From: Allobranchiibius sp. CTAmp26
GTDB taxonomy: Bacteria > Actinomycetota > Actinomycetes > Actinomycetales > Dermatophilaceae
Assembly: GCF_017565405.1 (NCBI RefSeq)
Contig: NZ_JAGEKR010000005.1
Span: 1-64,000, forward strand
Reading direction: 5' to 3'
DNA length: 64,000 nucleotides
Below the pieces are notes generated by a model, which saw only the letters and a list, made by a program, of their open reading frames with translations, did no database searches and was not told the DNA's origin. Positions 1 through 9,886 of this stretch are shown in pieces. The translations under genes and the position numbers were made by a program. Numbering within the stretch: the first letter of the stretch is position 1; each line of letters opens with the position of its first letter.

Positions 1-72
1 CAACACCACCCGCAAAACGGGGTGTGTGGTTGGTGCTGGTGACCACCAAAAGGGTCAATACAGTTCCATAGT
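1..72 (+). other. 23S-5S rRNA internal spacer
   Basis: Non-coding stretch directly before the 5S gene. It lacks the conserved 23S 3' end, so it is read as the spacer of an rRNA operon whose 16S and 23S genes lie to the left of the window. A run of GT/AC-rich sequence could fold locally; no processing site can be assigned with confidence. Confidence 0.6.
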
Positions 73-192
73 GTTACGGCGGTCATAGCGAAGTGGGAAA
101 CGCCCGGTCCCATACCGAACCCGGAAGCTAAGCCCTTCAGCGCCGATGGTACTGCACACGGGAGTGTGTGGGAGAGTAGGACACCGCCGAAC
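73..192 (+). rRNA. rrf: 5S ribosomal RNA
   Basis: Structural RNA of the large ribosomal subunit. The conserved 5S core is plain: the GGTCCCATACCGAACCCGGA block, AAGC, the GCGCCGATGGTACT helix and GGGAGAGTAGGAC before the 3' strand. The first bases GTT.CGGCGGT pair with ACCGCCGAAC at 183-192, with A76 bulged. Length of about 120 is normal. It is the last gene of the rRNA operon, since a terminator follows within 12 bases. Confidence 0.95.
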
Positions 193-202
193 TACCTTTC
201 GA

Positions 203-245
203 GAAGGCCCGGTAACGCAGACGCGTTGCCGGGCCTTCTTTTTTT
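203..245 (+). terminator. Rho-independent terminator of the rRNA operon
   Basis: A 16-bp stem (203-218 with 223-238, one G-U pair) closes a four-base loop and is followed by a run of seven T. It is the strongest intrinsic terminator in the window and isolates lysX from rRNA transcription. Confidence 0.95.
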
Positions 246-315
246 ATTGACTCTGTTCACCGGCTCTCTTCAGGTGTCTGGGATATCGTCGCGTGACCAC
301 GAGATGGGGGTAGGA

Positions 316-3300
316 ATGACCCAGGGCGCGACGGCGCGGCTCTTCAAGGGCTCCTTCAACGCGTACGGCGGCTCGAACGCCGTACGCGAGACACCTCCTC
401 CACCATGGCGCGAGCGCGTTGCCAGCTGGGTGGGCCGGTTGCTCCTGGTCAGCGCGTTCTTCTCGCTCTTCGCGATCCTCTTCGCCGACGGACTGTTCGT
501 CCGTGCGGTCTCGGATGTTCTCGGGCTGCTCAACATGCCGGTCGAGCCCAGCATCTTCCTGGTCTGCCTCCTGTTCGCCCTCGCCGGTGCGGCGAGACGG
601 CGATTGCGCGCGGCGCACACCGTGGTCGTGCTCGTCATGGTCCTGAACGTGTTCTACAGCGCCGTCGTGGTCGTCGCCGGCAAGGTCGACGAGGGACGCG
701 CGGTGCTCGCCGGTCCACTGGCAGGACTGGGCCGCCGACCGGCGTACGGGGTGAGCGAGCGGGAGTACATCGAGTTCACCACCTCGCGGTACGTCACGGT
801 TCCGGCCCTGATCATCGGGATCGCCGTGCTGATCCTGGTGATCGCGAGCCGGCGGGCATTCCCGGCGAAGCTGGCACGCCGGTCCCGGCGGTCCGCCCTG
901 GCAGTGCTGCTCGTCGGACTGTTGACGTCGTTCGTCATCACCGGCGCCCTCACCGCCGCGGTGCCCGGGACGCTGGTCGGAATGCGGGAGCAGGGTCGCT
1001 GGGCGTTGCGGTCGACGTTCGGCGTGAGCAGTCCGCCCGGGACGTTCGGCCTCGACAATCACGTGGGTCCCTCCTGGATCTTCGGGCTGGCCGGGCTGAT
1101 GTCCGGCATCGCGCTGGTGTTGTCGATCCTGGTTTTCTGGCGGTCCGGACATGGCAAGGCCATGCAGTCGGCCGATGACGAGCTCGCGGTCCGCAGGTTG
1201 CTGCTGGAGCACGGCGAGGACGACTCCCTGGGGTATTTCGCCACCCGCCGCGACAAGAGCGTCATCTTCTCCACGGACGGGCGGGCGGCACTGACCTATC
1301 GCACGGAGGGCACGACGTGCGTCGCGAGCGCCGATCCGGTCGGCGCTCGGGCATCCTGGGACGACGTCATCGCGCGCTGGTTGCAGCAGTGTCGGGAGAA
1401 CGGCTGGTACGCCGCCGTGCTCTCCAGTAGTGAGGTCGGCACCACGCACTACGTCGAGGCCGGACTGCGGGCGTTCGCGCTCGGCGACGAGGCGATCCTC
1501 GACACGGACACCTTCAGCCTTCGGGGCCGTTCGATGCGCCCGGTGCGACAGGCGGTGACCCGCATCTCGCGCGCCGGATACACGACGCGGGTACGACGGC
1601 ACAGCGAGCTGACCCCTGAGGAGCTCGTTCACATCGAGCACCTGGCCGAGCAGTGGCGCGGTGACGAGACCGAGCGCGGATTCTCGATGGCGCTGAACCG
1701 GCTCGGGGATCCGGCCGACGGGCGGTGCGTGATCATCACCGCGCACGATGCCAAGAACGAGATCCGGGGCTTCCTGTCGTTCGTGCCGTGGGGGGTGCGC
1801 GGGGTCTCGCTCGACCTGATGCGCCGCGACCGGGACGCCGAGAACGGGCTGAACGAGTTCCTGGTCGCCAAGCTCGTCGAGGAGGGTCCCGACTACGGCA
1901 TCCGCCGGATCTCGCTGAACTTCGCGGTCTTCCGCAGTGTCTTCGACAACGCTGATCAGGTCGGTGCGGGGCCGGTCACCAAGGTGACGGACGCGGCGCT
2001 CTCGTTCGCGTCGCGTTTCTACCAGCTCGAGACGCTCTACCGCTCCAACGACAAGTACCACCCGACCTGGGTGCCCCGGTTGCTCTGTTATGACCCGGCG
2101 CTCACGGTGCCCCGCGCGGGCCTGGCGATGGGGATCGCCGAGGGATTCGTGCCGATGGTCGGTCCGCGGCTGCTGACCGGCCCGCGTCCCTCCGACGTGC
2201 AACCGCCGCGCCCAGAGGCCGACTTCGTCGAACGGGTCTGTGATCAGGAACGGCGGTTGCTCGTCCCCGCGCCGCCCACCGCGGTGCTCACCCAGCAGCA
2301 GCGGGTCCGCCGTACGAAGCTCCAGGCTCTCGAGGACGCGGGGATGCCCGGTTACCCGGTGCAGGTGCCGCGCACCCACCGAGCGGCCGAGATCCGCGAC
2401 CGGTACGCCGACCTGGCACCGGACACCATCACCGGCGATGTCGTGTCGGTGTGCGGGCGGATCCGGGCCGTACGTGACCTCGGCGGCGTCACGTTCGCGG
2501 TGCTGGACGACGAGAACGCGCGGGTGCAGGTCATGGTGACTGCGGCTCACACGCCGGACGCGGCCCGAGCGCTGTGGCGCGAGAGCGTCGACCTCGGCGA
2601 CCTGGTGAGCGTCACAGGACCGGTCGCGACCTCGCGCAACGGAGAACTGTCGGTCCTGCTGGACCAATGGCAGATGGCAGCCAAGTGCCTGCGCCCACTG
2701 CCGACCCTGGGGTCCTCGCTCAGCGACGACGTCCGTAGTCGGCAGCGCTCCCTCGACCTACTGGTGAGTCCCGACTCCCTCGACATGCTGCGCCGTCGTT
2801 CGGTCGGGGTGCGCGCGCTGCGCGAGGCATTCCAGGCACGTGACTTCTGCGAGGTCGAGACTCCGATGCTGCAGGCGGTGCACGGCGGAGCCACGGCGCG
2901 CCCCTTCAAGACCTACATCAACGCGTACGGGATGGACCTCTACCTACGGATCGCCCCGGAGCTCTACCTGAAGCGGCTCGCCGTCGGCGGGATGCAGCGG
3001 GTCTTCGAGTTGAACCGCAACTTCCGCAACGAGGGCGTGGACGCCACCCACAATCCCGAGTTCACCTCGTTGGAGGCGTACGAGGCGTATGGCGACTACA
3101 ACACGATGCGGGTGTTGACCCGCGAGGTGCTGCTGCGGGTCGCGGTGGCGGTGAACGGCCGGCCGGTCGCGCAGCGCACGGACGCCGACGGCACGACGTA
3201 CGAGGTGGACCTGAGCGGAGAGTGGCCGGTCAAGACCGTGCACGCCGCCGTGTCCGAGGCGGTGGGGGAGAAGCTGACCACCGCCACGCCGCGCGAGCAG

Positions 3301-3765
3301 ATCGAAGCGGTCTGCGCCCGGCACGGGGTGGCCGCCCCCGCACAGTCGAGCGTCGGCATGCTGGTCGTCGCGCTCTACGACGCGCTCGTGGAGAAACAGA
3401 CGCACTTCCCCACCTTCTACACCGACTTCCCGTTGGAGACCTCACCGCTGACCCGCGCCCACCGCACCGATCCGGCGCTCTCGGAACGCTGGGATCTGGT
3501 GGCGTTCGGCGCAGAGATCGGCACGGCGTACAGCGAGCTGGTCGATCCGGTCGACCAGCGCCAACGGCTCACCGCGCAGTCCATCGCGGCGGCCGCGGGC
3601 GACCTGGAGGCCATGCAGGTCGACGAGGCATTCCTGTCGGCGCTCGAGCTCGCGATGCCCCCGACCGGTGGCCTCGGACTCGGCGTTGACCGAGTCGTGA
3701 TGATGCTGACGGGCGCGAGCATTCGGGCCACGCTGGCCTTCCCGTTCGTGCGTCCGCAGGGCTGA
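316..3765 (+). CDS. lysX: Bifunctional phosphatidylglycerol lysyltransferase / lysyl-tRNA synthetase LysX
   Basis: Membrane protein of 1149 residues. The N-terminal half transfers lysine from Lys-tRNA to phosphatidylglycerol (MprF type), and the C-terminal half is a class II lysyl-tRNA synthetase that supplies it. Residues about 30-310 hold several hydrophobic segments; a DUF2156 transferase domain follows (SLDLMRRD region), then an OB-fold at roughly 700-790 and the synthetase core with motif 2 RNEGVD (904-909) and motif 3 GLGVDR (1121-1126). Length and order match mycobacterial LysX (about 1170). ATG 316 lies just after a GGGGG tract; ATG 304 is in frame and also possible. TATCGT at 284-289 is the best -10. 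Residues 4-19 strikingly resemble residues 858-872 of its own synthetase core. Confidence 0.92.
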   Translation: MTQGATARLFKGSFNAYGGSNAVRETPPPPWRERVASWVGRLLLVSAFFSLFAILFADGLFVRAVSDVLGLLNMPVEPSIFLVCLLFALAGAARRRLRAAHTVVVLVMVLNVFYSAVVVVAGKVDEGRAVLAGPLAGLGRRPAYGVSEREYIEFTTSRYVTVPALIIGIAVLILVIASRRAFPAKLARRSRRSALAVLLVGLLTSFVITGALTAAVPGTLVGMREQGRWALRSTFGVSSPPGTFGLDNHVGPSWIFGLAGLMSGIALVLSILVFWRSGHGKAMQSADDELAVRRLLLEHGEDDSLGYFATRRDKSVIFSTDGRAALTYRTEGTTCVASADPVGARASWDDVIARWLQQCRENGWYAAVLSSSEVGTTHYVEAGLRAFALGDEAILDTDTFSLRGRSMRPVRQAVTRISRAGYTTRVRRHSELTPEELVHIEHLAEQWRGDETERGFSMALNRLGDPADGRCVIITAHDAKNEIRGFLSFVPWGVRGVSLDLMRRDRDAENGLNEFLVAKLVEEGPDYGIRRISLNFAVFRSVFDNADQVGAGPVTKVTDAALSFASRFYQLETLYRSNDKYHPTWVPRLLCYDPALTVPRAGLAMGIAEGFVPMVGPRLLTGPRPSDVQPPRPEADFVERVCDQERRLLVPAPPTAVLTQQQRVRRTKLQALEDAGMPGYPVQVPRTHRAAEIRDRYADLAPDTITGDVVSVCGRIRAVRDLGGVTFAVLDDENARVQVMVTAAHTPDAARALWRESVDLGDLVSVTGPVATSRNGELSVLLDQWQMAAKCLRPLPTLGSSLSDDVRSRQRSLDLLVSPDSLDMLRRRSVGVRALREAFQARDFCEVETPMLQAVHGGATARPFKTYINAYGMDLYLRIAPELYLKRLAVGGMQRVFELNRNFRNEGVDATHNPEFTSLEAYEAYGDYNTMRVLTREVLLRVAVAVNGRPVAQRTDADGTTYEVDLSGEWPVKTVHAAVSEAVGEKLTTATPREQIEAVCARHGVAAPAQSSVGMLVVALYDALVEKQTHFPTFYTDFPLETSPLTRAHRTDPALSERWDLVAFGAEIGTAYSELVDPVDQRQRLTAQSIAAAAGDLEAMQVDEAFLSALELAMPPTGGLGLGVDRVVMMLTGASIRATLAFPFVRPQG

Positions 3766-3777
3766 CGCCCGCTCCTC

Positions 3778-3783
3778 TATCGT
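3778..3783 (+). promoter_or_regulatory. Putative -10 box (TATCGT), leaderless start
   Basis: TATCGT ends 7 bases before the ATG at 3791, so transcription should begin at or next to the start codon. No convincing -35 is seen. Confidence 0.45.
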
Positions 3784-3790
3784 CGGCTCC

Positions 3791-4684
3791 ATGCGCACCA
3801 CGCCCGGTCCGGTCGACGACGAGGGGATCCCGGCGTACGTGCGGGCGCTGGGCATCCCCGGCCTGGCCGACATCCATGTGCACTTCCTGCCCGAGTCGAT
3901 GCTGCGCAAGGTCTGGGGATACTTCGACCACGCCGAGCAGCACTACGGACAGCCGTGGCCGGTCGAGTACCGCTTCGACGAAGCCACCCGGCTGCGCATC
4001 GTGAGGTCTTTCGGGGTGCGGCCGATCCCGGCCCTCACCTACCCGCACAAACCGGGTATGGCGAGCTGGCTGAACGACTGGACCGCGGACTTCGCGCGCC
4101 GGGTGCCGGGCGCCATCCACTGCGCGACGCTCTACCCCGAACCGGAGGTGGGGGACTACGTGCAGAGCGCGCTCTCCCAGGGTGCGCGCCTGTTCAAGAT
4201 GCACGTGCAAGTGGGTGAGTTCGCGCCGGACGACCCGCTGCTCGACCCTGCCTGGGCGATGCTGGAAGAGGCCGGCGTACCGGTGGTGATCCATGCTGGA
4301 TCTGCGCCGCTGCCGGGCGAGTTCACCGGCGTCGAGCGCATCGTCCGGGTGCTGGCAAGCTATCCGAGGCTCGCGCTCGTGATCGCCCACATGGGGATGC
4401 CGGAGTACGACGAGTTCGCCGACGTCGCCCTGCGGTACGAGCGGGTGCACCTGGACACCACCATGGCCTTCACCGACTTCACCGAGGGACGCTCGCCGAC
4501 CTCAGCGCGGTACCGGGCGCGGTTGCCCCAGCTGCAGGACAAGATCGTGCTCGGGTCGGACTTCCCGAACATCCCCTACCCCTACGCCGATCAGCTTGCT
4601 GCCCTGGCGCGGCTCGACCTCGGCGATGACTGGATGCGGGATGTCCTGTGGCACAACGGAGCCCGACTACTCGGCAGCTCCTGA
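3791..4684 (+). CDS. Amidohydrolase-2 family metal-dependent hydrolase
   Basis: A 297-residue TIM-barrel hydrolase of the amidohydrolase-2 group (ACMSD/2-pyrone-dicarboxylate hydrolase relatives). Metal-binding signatures are visible: HVH at residues 29-31, a VIHAGS strand, IAHMGMPE and the late GSDFPN motif with the conserved Asp. The substrate cannot be told from sequence. There is no Shine-Dalgarno; a TATCGT box 7 bases upstream supports a leaderless ATG. Its 3' end overlaps the convergent DUF255 gene by 18 bases. It follows lysX by 25 bases but has its own putative promoter. Confidence 0.85.
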   Translation: MRTTPGPVDDEGIPAYVRALGIPGLADIHVHFLPESMLRKVWGYFDHAEQHYGQPWPVEYRFDEATRLRIVRSFGVRPIPALTYPHKPGMASWLNDWTADFARRVPGAIHCATLYPEPEVGDYVQSALSQGARLFKMHVQVGEFAPDDPLLDPAWAMLEEAGVPVVIHAGSAPLPGEFTGVERIVRVLASYPRLALVIAHMGMPEYDEFADVALRYERVHLDTTMAFTDFTEGRSPTSARYRARLPQLQDKIVLGSDFPNIPYPYADQLAALARLDLGDDWMRDVLWHNGARLLGSS

Positions 4685-6673
4685 CGACGGCACCTGCTGG
4701 CCCAGGGCCTCGCGCAGTGCGTCCACGGACGTCACGGGGGAATCGCACACGAACCGGCGGCAGACGTACGCAGCGGCCCGGCCGTTGGCCGTGGGCCGGT
4801 CCGCCAGCAGCGGCTGCCCCGGCTCGTCCGGTCGTCCGCTGACGGTGACGCGGCCCGGCGCGGTCGAGCGCCAGGACGCCGCCACCAGCGCGGCCCTCTC
4901 GTCGTCGTCCTCGCCACCGACGACCGCGACCTGCACCGGTCCGTGCAGCAACGCGACGCCGACGCCGAGCGCGTGCCCGACCATCACCGGGTCGCGCCCG
5001 GCAAGGTGGGCGACCGCTCCGACGGCCGCGGCGGCCTCCTCGAACGGCTCCGGGTCACCGGTCAGCGCGCCGTACGACAGCAGCGCGCCGGAGAGCGCGG
5101 ATCCGCCGGCCGGCTCGGCGCCGTCGACGGGACTGCGGGGTCGCATGATCAACGGCTCGGCGTCGTCGGCCGCGTCGTAGAACCCGCCGTGCTCGTCGCG
5201 GTGATGGGTCCGCGCGGTGTCCAACAGCGTCCCGGCCAGCGCGAGCCAGCCTCCGCTGGGTTCAACCTGGTGCAGGGTGAGCAGTCCGTCCGCGAGATCG
5301 CCCAGATCGTCGGCCGCTGCCGGGGTGGTCCCCACCCGTCCGTCGCGCGACGTACGACGCAGTCGCCCGTCGACCAGGTGCACGTCGCGCACGGCGCCGG
5401 CGCATCGTCCTGCGGCATCGATCCAGTCCTGACGGCCGAAGACGGCCCCGGCCTCCGCCAGCGCACCGATGGCCAGCCCGTTCCACGCCGCGACCACCTT
5501 GTCGTCGCGGCCCGGTTGCGGGCGCCAGTCCCGCGCTTCGAACAGGAGCGAGCGGGTCCGCTCCCACCACTCGGCATCGTCCGCATCCAGGGCGAGCTGC
5601 AGGGTGGAGGCGCCGTGCTCGTAGGTGCCCGCTTGGGTCACCGACAACAGGTGAGCGGCTCGCGCGCCGTCCTTCTCGCCGAGTACGTCGGTCAGCTGCG
5701 CGGGTGTCCAGGCGTAGGTGAGGCCCTCGACGCCCTCGGTGTCGGCGTCCAGGGAAGATGCGAACGCCCCTGTGTCCGTGAGCAACTCGCGCAGCATGAA
5801 ATCGATCGTCTCGCGGACGACCCGCGCGAAGAGCGGATCGCCGGTCGCGCACCAGGCGTGGGTGTAGACGCGGACGAGCTGCGCGTTGTCGTAGAGCATC
5901 TTCTCGAAGTGCGGCACCACCCAGCGGGCATCGACGCTGTAGCGGGCGAAGCCGCCACCCAGCTGGTCGTAGATGCCGCCGCGCGCCATCCGCTCAAGCG
6001 TCTGTGTGGCCATCGCGCGAGGGTGCTCGTCACCGGTCAGCGCGGCGGCCCGCAGCAGGAACTCCAGGCTGGAGGTGGTGGGGAATTTCGGCGCGCCGCC
6101 GAAGCCGCCGTTGACGGTGTCGAACCGGCGCGCCATGGCATCCACGCTGCGGCGTACCAGCGCGTGGTCCACCGGCTGGGGTGGTGCGCTCGCGACCTCG
6201 CGTAGCTTGCCGGAGATGGTGGCACCAGACTGTACGACGTCGTCGCGCCGGTCGGTCCACGCCTCCGTCGCGGCGCCGAGCAGTCGCAGGAACTGCTCAC
6301 GCGGCAGGTAGGTTCCGGCGAAGAACGGGTCCCCGGTGGGAGTGAGCAGGCAGGTCATCGGCCACCCGCCGCTGCCGGTGAGGGCCATCGTGACGTCCAT
6401 GTAGACCGCGTCGATGTCCGGGCGTTCCTCCCGGTCCACTTTGATCGCCACGAAGTCCGCGTTCACGATCTGCGCGACTCCCGCGTCCTCGAACGTCTCG
6501 TGCGCCATCACGTGACACCAGTGGCACGCGGCGTACCCGACCGACAGCAGGATCGGGACATCGCGACTGCGGGCATCGTCGAGGGCGTCGGCGGACCACT
6601 CCTGCCAGTCGATCGGGTTGTCGGCGTGCTGCAGGAGATAGGGACTGGTCGCGGAGGCGAGCCGGTTCGTCAT
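4667..6673 (-). CDS. Thioredoxin domain-containing protein, YyaL / DUF255 family
   Basis: A 668-residue cytosolic protein of the YyaL/SSP411 family: an N-terminal thioredoxin-like DUF255 domain with CHWC at residues 50-53 in a [17 protein letters not shown] context, followed by a long (alpha/alpha)6-barrel region resembling N-acylglucosamine epimerases ([17 protein letters not shown]). The biochemical role of the family is unknown. The ATG at 6673 is preferred over an upstream in-frame GTG at 6742 because the family begins with [13 protein letters not shown] and because TACCGT (6680-6685) lies 6 bases before it, the leaderless spacing seen all over this window. Confidence 0.88.
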   Translation of the reverse strand: MTNRLASATSPYLLQHADNPIDWQEWSADALDDARSRDVPILLSVGYAACHWCHVMAHETFEDAGVAQIVNADFVAIKVDREERPDIDAVYMDVTMALTGSGGWPMTCLLTPTGDPFFAGTYLPREQFLRLLGAATEAWTDRRDDVVQSGATISGKLREVASAPPQPVDHALVRRSVDAMARRFDTVNGGFGGAPKFPTTSSLEFLLRAAALTGDEHPRAMATQTLERMARGGIYDQLGGGFARYSVDARWVVPHFEKMLYDNAQLVRVYTHAWCATGDPLFARVVRETIDFMLRELLTDTGAFASSLDADTEGVEGLTYAWTPAQLTDVLGEKDGARAAHLLSVTQAGTYEHGASTLQLALDADDAEWWERTRSLLFEARDWRPQPGRDDKVVAAWNGLAIGALAEAGAVFGRQDWIDAAGRCAGAVRDVHLVDGRLRRTSRDGRVGTTPAAADDLGDLADGLLTLHQVEPSGGWLALAGTLLDTARTHHRDEHGGFYDAADDAEPLIMRPRSPVDGAEPAGGSALSGALLSYGALTGDPEPFEEAAAAVGAVAHLAGRDPVMVGHALGVGVALLHGPVQVAVVGGEDDDERAALVAASWRSTAPGRVTVSGRPDEPGQPLLADRPTANGRAAAYVCRRFVCDSPVTSVDALREALGQQVPSSGAAE

Positions 6674-6679
6674 ACCCCC

Positions 6680-6685
6680 ACGGTA
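6680..6685 (-). promoter_or_regulatory. Putative -10 box (TACCGT), leaderless start
   Basis: On the minus strand TACCGT is followed by six G/T bases and then the ATG of the DUF255 gene. It also decides the start codon of that gene. Confidence 0.45.
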
Positions 6686-6828
6686 GGTGGAGGGGCCGCT
6701 CGAAGCAGACGGGCCGGATCGAGCGAGACCTCCCCGAGGCACCGGTCGGGTGGATAGCTTGAAACCTCGAGGGTCACCGACCGGTGCGCCCGCTCGACGG
6801 TGGAGCGACCGAGATCACGGGTGGTGCG

Positions 6829-8181
6829 ATGAACGTGGAGCAGATCGTGGACAACCTCGCCGGGGCCCTCGGCTCGGCGCTGCGGCGGCCCGGCGACCGC
6901 GGGTACGACGAAGCGACCCGGCCCCGCAACGCGACGGCCGAGCAGCACCCGGTCGCGGTGGTCGCAGCCACCGGCATCGACGACGTCCGTCGTGCCGTCC
7001 ACGCCGCCGCCGATGCCGGACTCGCGGTGGCCGTGCAGGCGACCGGGCACGGCGCCGGCGGCACCCTCGGCGACGACGTGCTGCTGATCGACTCCACCGG
7101 AATGGGCGTCATCACCGTCGACCCGTCAGCACGTACCGCCCGGGTGGGGGCCGGCGCCGTCTGGGCCGACGTGAACGCCGCAGCCGCACCCCACGGTCTG
7201 CTCGGCCTCGCCGGGACGGCCCCCGACGTCGGCGTCGTCGGCTACACCCTGGCCGGCGGGGTCGGCTGGCTGACCCGTCCGCACGGCCTGGCCAGTGCGT
7301 CGTTGCGACGCGTCGAATTCGTCGACGGCGAAGGCGAGCCGCAGGTCGCCGACGAGCAGCAGAACTCCGAGGCGCTGTGGGCCTTCCGTGGCGCAGGAGG
7401 GGTGGGCATCGTCACCGCCGTCGAGATCGACCTGGTCAAGGTGGAGGATCTGTGGGCGGGCTACCAGCTGTGGCCCATCGATCAGGCCGAAGCCGTCGTC
7501 GCTGCCTGGGGCGCCGCGCTGGAGGAGATCGACGAGACGCTGACCAGCGCGATCGGATTCCTGATGGCACCGGACGCGCCCACGGTGCCGGAGGCGTTGC
7601 GGGGTCATCGGGTCGTGCACCTGTCGGCGGCGTCCGTGAGCGGCGAGGCGGGTCTCGCGCCGCTGGAACGCGCGTTGCGCGCGGCACCCGAGCCGGCGAT
7701 CGACACCACGGGACCCTGCGACGCGAAGCGTCTGGCGGGCATCCACCTGGACCCCCCTGCTGCCGTGCCCGCGGTCGGCGACGGTCGCTGGCTCACGGCG
7801 GCAACGCCGAGGCATGCGTTGAACATTCTCGGCGCCCATGGCCGGGGCGACCGGGCACCTCTGGCAGAGATGGAGATCCGCCACACCGCCACCGCCGTCG
7901 GATCGGATGCTGACGGAGCGATGACCGGCCCACCCGGCCCGTTCCTGCTGCACGTCGTCGGACCGGCACCGACGGCGACGGACCGACCGGCGGTCGAGCA
8001 GGCGATCGACGTCGTACGGGACGCCGCGGAGCCGGTGGACACCGGACGCGCGGCGGCATCCTTCCGTGACGGGCAGACCACCGCCCCTGGAGCACTCGGA
8101 CCCGAGGCGAGCCAACGGCTCCAGGCGCTGCGGCGGGGCTACGACCCGCACGGGCGTATCCGTCGACCCCGGCCTGTCTGA
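6829..8181 (+). CDS. FAD-binding oxidoreductase (PCMH/BBE type)
   Basis: A 450-residue flavoenzyme of the FAD_binding_4/BBE family. The N-terminal FAD domain shows ATGHGAGG, whose His is the usual 8-alpha FAD attachment site, and GVVGYTLAGGVGWLTR. The second Cys attachment of bicovalent members is absent (GTAPDVG instead of GxCPxVG), so single-point attachment is expected. The C-terminus (LRRGYDPHGRIR) matches the short BBE tail. TAGCTT at 6755-6760 is a possible -10, giving a leader of about 60 bases. ATG 6829 fits the family start; a GTG at 6784 is in frame. It is not of the PuuB (DAO) family, so it is not an obvious member of the neighbouring gamma-glutamyl cluster. Confidence 0.8.
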   Translation: MNVEQIVDNLAGALGSALRRPGDRGYDEATRPRNATAEQHPVAVVAATGIDDVRRAVHAAADAGLAVAVQATGHGAGGTLGDDVLLIDSTGMGVITVDPSARTARVGAGAVWADVNAAAAPHGLLGLAGTAPDVGVVGYTLAGGVGWLTRPHGLASASLRRVEFVDGEGEPQVADEQQNSEALWAFRGAGGVGIVTAVEIDLVKVEDLWAGYQLWPIDQAEAVVAAWGAALEEIDETLTSAIGFLMAPDAPTVPEALRGHRVVHLSAASVSGEAGLAPLERALRAAPEPAIDTTGPCDAKRLAGIHLDPPAAVPAVGDGRWLTAATPRHALNILGAHGRGDRAPLAEMEIRHTATAVGSDADGAMTGPPGPFLLHVVGPAPTATDRPAVEQAIDVVRDAAEPVDTGRAAASFRDGQTTAPGALGPEASQRLQALRRGYDPHGRIRRPRPV

Positions 8182-8199
8182 CCGCCGGCGGAGCGGGCG

Positions 8200-9756
8200 C
8201 TAGCTCTCGAACGCCTCGGTGACCGCCTCGTCGATCGTGTGCTTCGGGCCGGTGAACCAGTGCCGTGCGGACGCGAACCACCAGATCGCGAGGATCAGCA
8301 GGCTGCCGATCGTGAGGACGGGCGCGTAGTTGACGAACTTGAACGAGAAGTCCTTGTTGCCGGGGATCGCGCTCGGGGTGAACGGCAGGATGAAGTAGAC
8401 GCAGATGACGGCGATCTCCGCCACGGCCACGATGTTCATCCACTTGTACTTCGAGCCGAGCGTCCACGAACCGGGCTCGAAGGTGTCCCGCATCCGCCAC
8501 CGCAGGAAGATCGGGATCGCGAACGCGAGGTAGAGCCCGATGACGGCCACCGAGGTGACCGCGTAGAACGCCACCGGGACGGGTGCGCCGTTGACGTCGA
8601 CCTCGACCAGCGCGGGCAGGGTGATCAGGATGCCGATCACCGTGACGAAGACGACCGCATTGGCGGGGATGTGCGTCCGGGGATTGACCTTGGAGAGCAG
8701 GGACGACCCCGGGATGCCCCGGTCACGGCTGAAGGCGAAGGTCATCCGCGACGCGCTCGTGAGGCAGGCGGTGGCGCAGAAGAGCTGGCCGGCCGTGGAG
8801 ATGACCAGGATCAGGACGTGCCACTTCTGCGGCAGCGCCTGTCCGAAGATGAGGTCGACGGCTCCACCGCCCTTGGTCACGGCCTTGGGGTCCTGCACGG
8901 CGAACACGAAGGCCAGCAGCAGCACGTAGCCGCCGATCGCCGAGTAGAAGATGGAGCGCCAGATCCCCTGGGCGGCCCCCTTCGCCGCGCCCTGCGTCTC
9001 CTCCGACAGGTGGGCGGAGGCGTCGAACCCGGTGATCGTGTACTGGGTGAGCAGCAGGCCCAGCGGCAGCACGAGGAACCAGTACTTGTTGTCCAGGTAG
9101 CCGGAGTTGTTGATGCGGTCGGTGAAGACGAAGCTCGCGCTCTGGTGCTTGTCCGGGATGATGATCAGCACCGCGATGATGACGGCGGCGCCCGCCACGT
9201 GCCACCACACGGAGATGTTGTTGAGCACCGCGAGCAGGTGGCTGCTGAAGATGTTGGCCAGCGCCGCGAGCACCATGATCACCACGAAGAGGACGAACAC
9301 CACCTTCAGGCCGGAGTGCTTGGCCCACGAGGCGCTCAGGGTGTCCAGCGTCAGATCCAGGAAGGTGGCAGCGCCGTACCCGACGGACGCGGTCACCGCC
9401 AGCAGCCCGATCAGGTTGAGCCACCCGGTGAAGAATCCGGCGCGGGGGCCACCCATCTTGGAGGCCCACCAGTAGATGCCGCCCGAGGTCGGGTACGCCG
9501 AGACCAGTTCGCTCATCGTCAGACCGATGATGAGGATGAACGCGGAGATGATCGGCCACCCCCACGAGATGGCGACCGGCCCGCCGTTGTTCCACGCCTG
9601 CCCGAAGGTGGTGAAGCAGCCGGCCAGGATCGAGATGATCGAGAAGGAGATGGCGAAGTTGGAGAAGCTGGACCAGCTGCGACTCAGCTCCTGTTTGTAG
9701 CCGAGCGTGGCCAGAAGCGCGTCGTCGTCGGAAAGGGGGGCGGCTTCATCGGCCAT
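8200..9756 (-). CDS. APC-family amino acid/amine permease
   Basis: A 518-residue integral membrane transporter of the amino acid-polyamine-organocation superfamily with about 12 hydrophobic spans. Family marks are the N-terminal FSNFAISFSIISILAGC span and the YPTSGGIYWWASKMGGP segment that follows TM2. It starts at ATG 9756 after a GAGGAG Shine-Dalgarno 6-7 bases away. It is divergent from the FadR-type regulator and the gamma-glutamyl ligase operon, so it probably imports the amine or amino-alcohol substrate of that pathway. Its end is only 18 bases from the convergent FAD oxidoreductase. Confidence 0.88.
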   Translation of the reverse strand: MADEAAPLSDDDALLATLGYKQELSRSWSSFSNFAISFSIISILAGCFTTFGQAWNNGGPVAISWGWPIISAFILIIGLTMSELVSAYPTSGGIYWWASKMGGPRAGFFTGWLNLIGLLAVTASVGYGAATFLDLTLDTLSASWAKHSGLKVVFVLFVVIMVLAALANIFSSHLLAVLNNISVWWHVAGAAVIIAVLIIIPDKHQSASFVFTDRINNSGYLDNKYWFLVLPLGLLLTQYTITGFDASAHLSEETQGAAKGAAQGIWRSIFYSAIGGYVLLLAFVFAVQDPKAVTKGGGAVDLIFGQALPQKWHVLILVISTAGQLFCATACLTSASRMTFAFSRDRGIPGSSLLSKVNPRTHIPANAVVFVTVIGILITLPALVEVDVNGAPVPVAFYAVTSVAVIGLYLAFAIPIFLRWRMRDTFEPGSWTLGSKYKWMNIVAVAEIAVICVYFILPFTPSAIPGNKDFSFKFVNYAPVLTIGSLLILAIWWFASARHWFTGPKHTIDEAVTEAFES

Positions 9757-9886
9757 GGGGGCTCCTCGTGCGAGAGTCGTTCTGCGCGAGGCTAGTACCG
9801 CCGGTCAGCCCGGTCTATGGATCTGACGAAAAAAGGTACATTTCCAAACCATTGACGACGGGCGCCGCGATCGTGAGACTGGCGGC
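9757..9886. promoter_or_regulatory. Divergent control region of permease and FadR-type regulator
   Basis: A 130-base gap between divergent starts. For the regulator, TTGACG (9852-9857) and GAGACT (9875-9880) are spaced by 17 bases and the GTG start follows 6 bases later, suggesting a leaderless transcript. An A-tract and GGTACATTTCCAAACC (9835-9850, GGT/ACC ends) just upstream of the -35 are the best candidates for an operator of the regulator, but the palindrome is weak. Confidence 0.4.

Noticed and set aside
244-2667. Long open frame (807 codons) on the minus strand across lysX
   Set aside because: It is a high-GC shadow: the product is Arg/His/Gln-rich without motifs, and the plus strand encodes a clear LysX.
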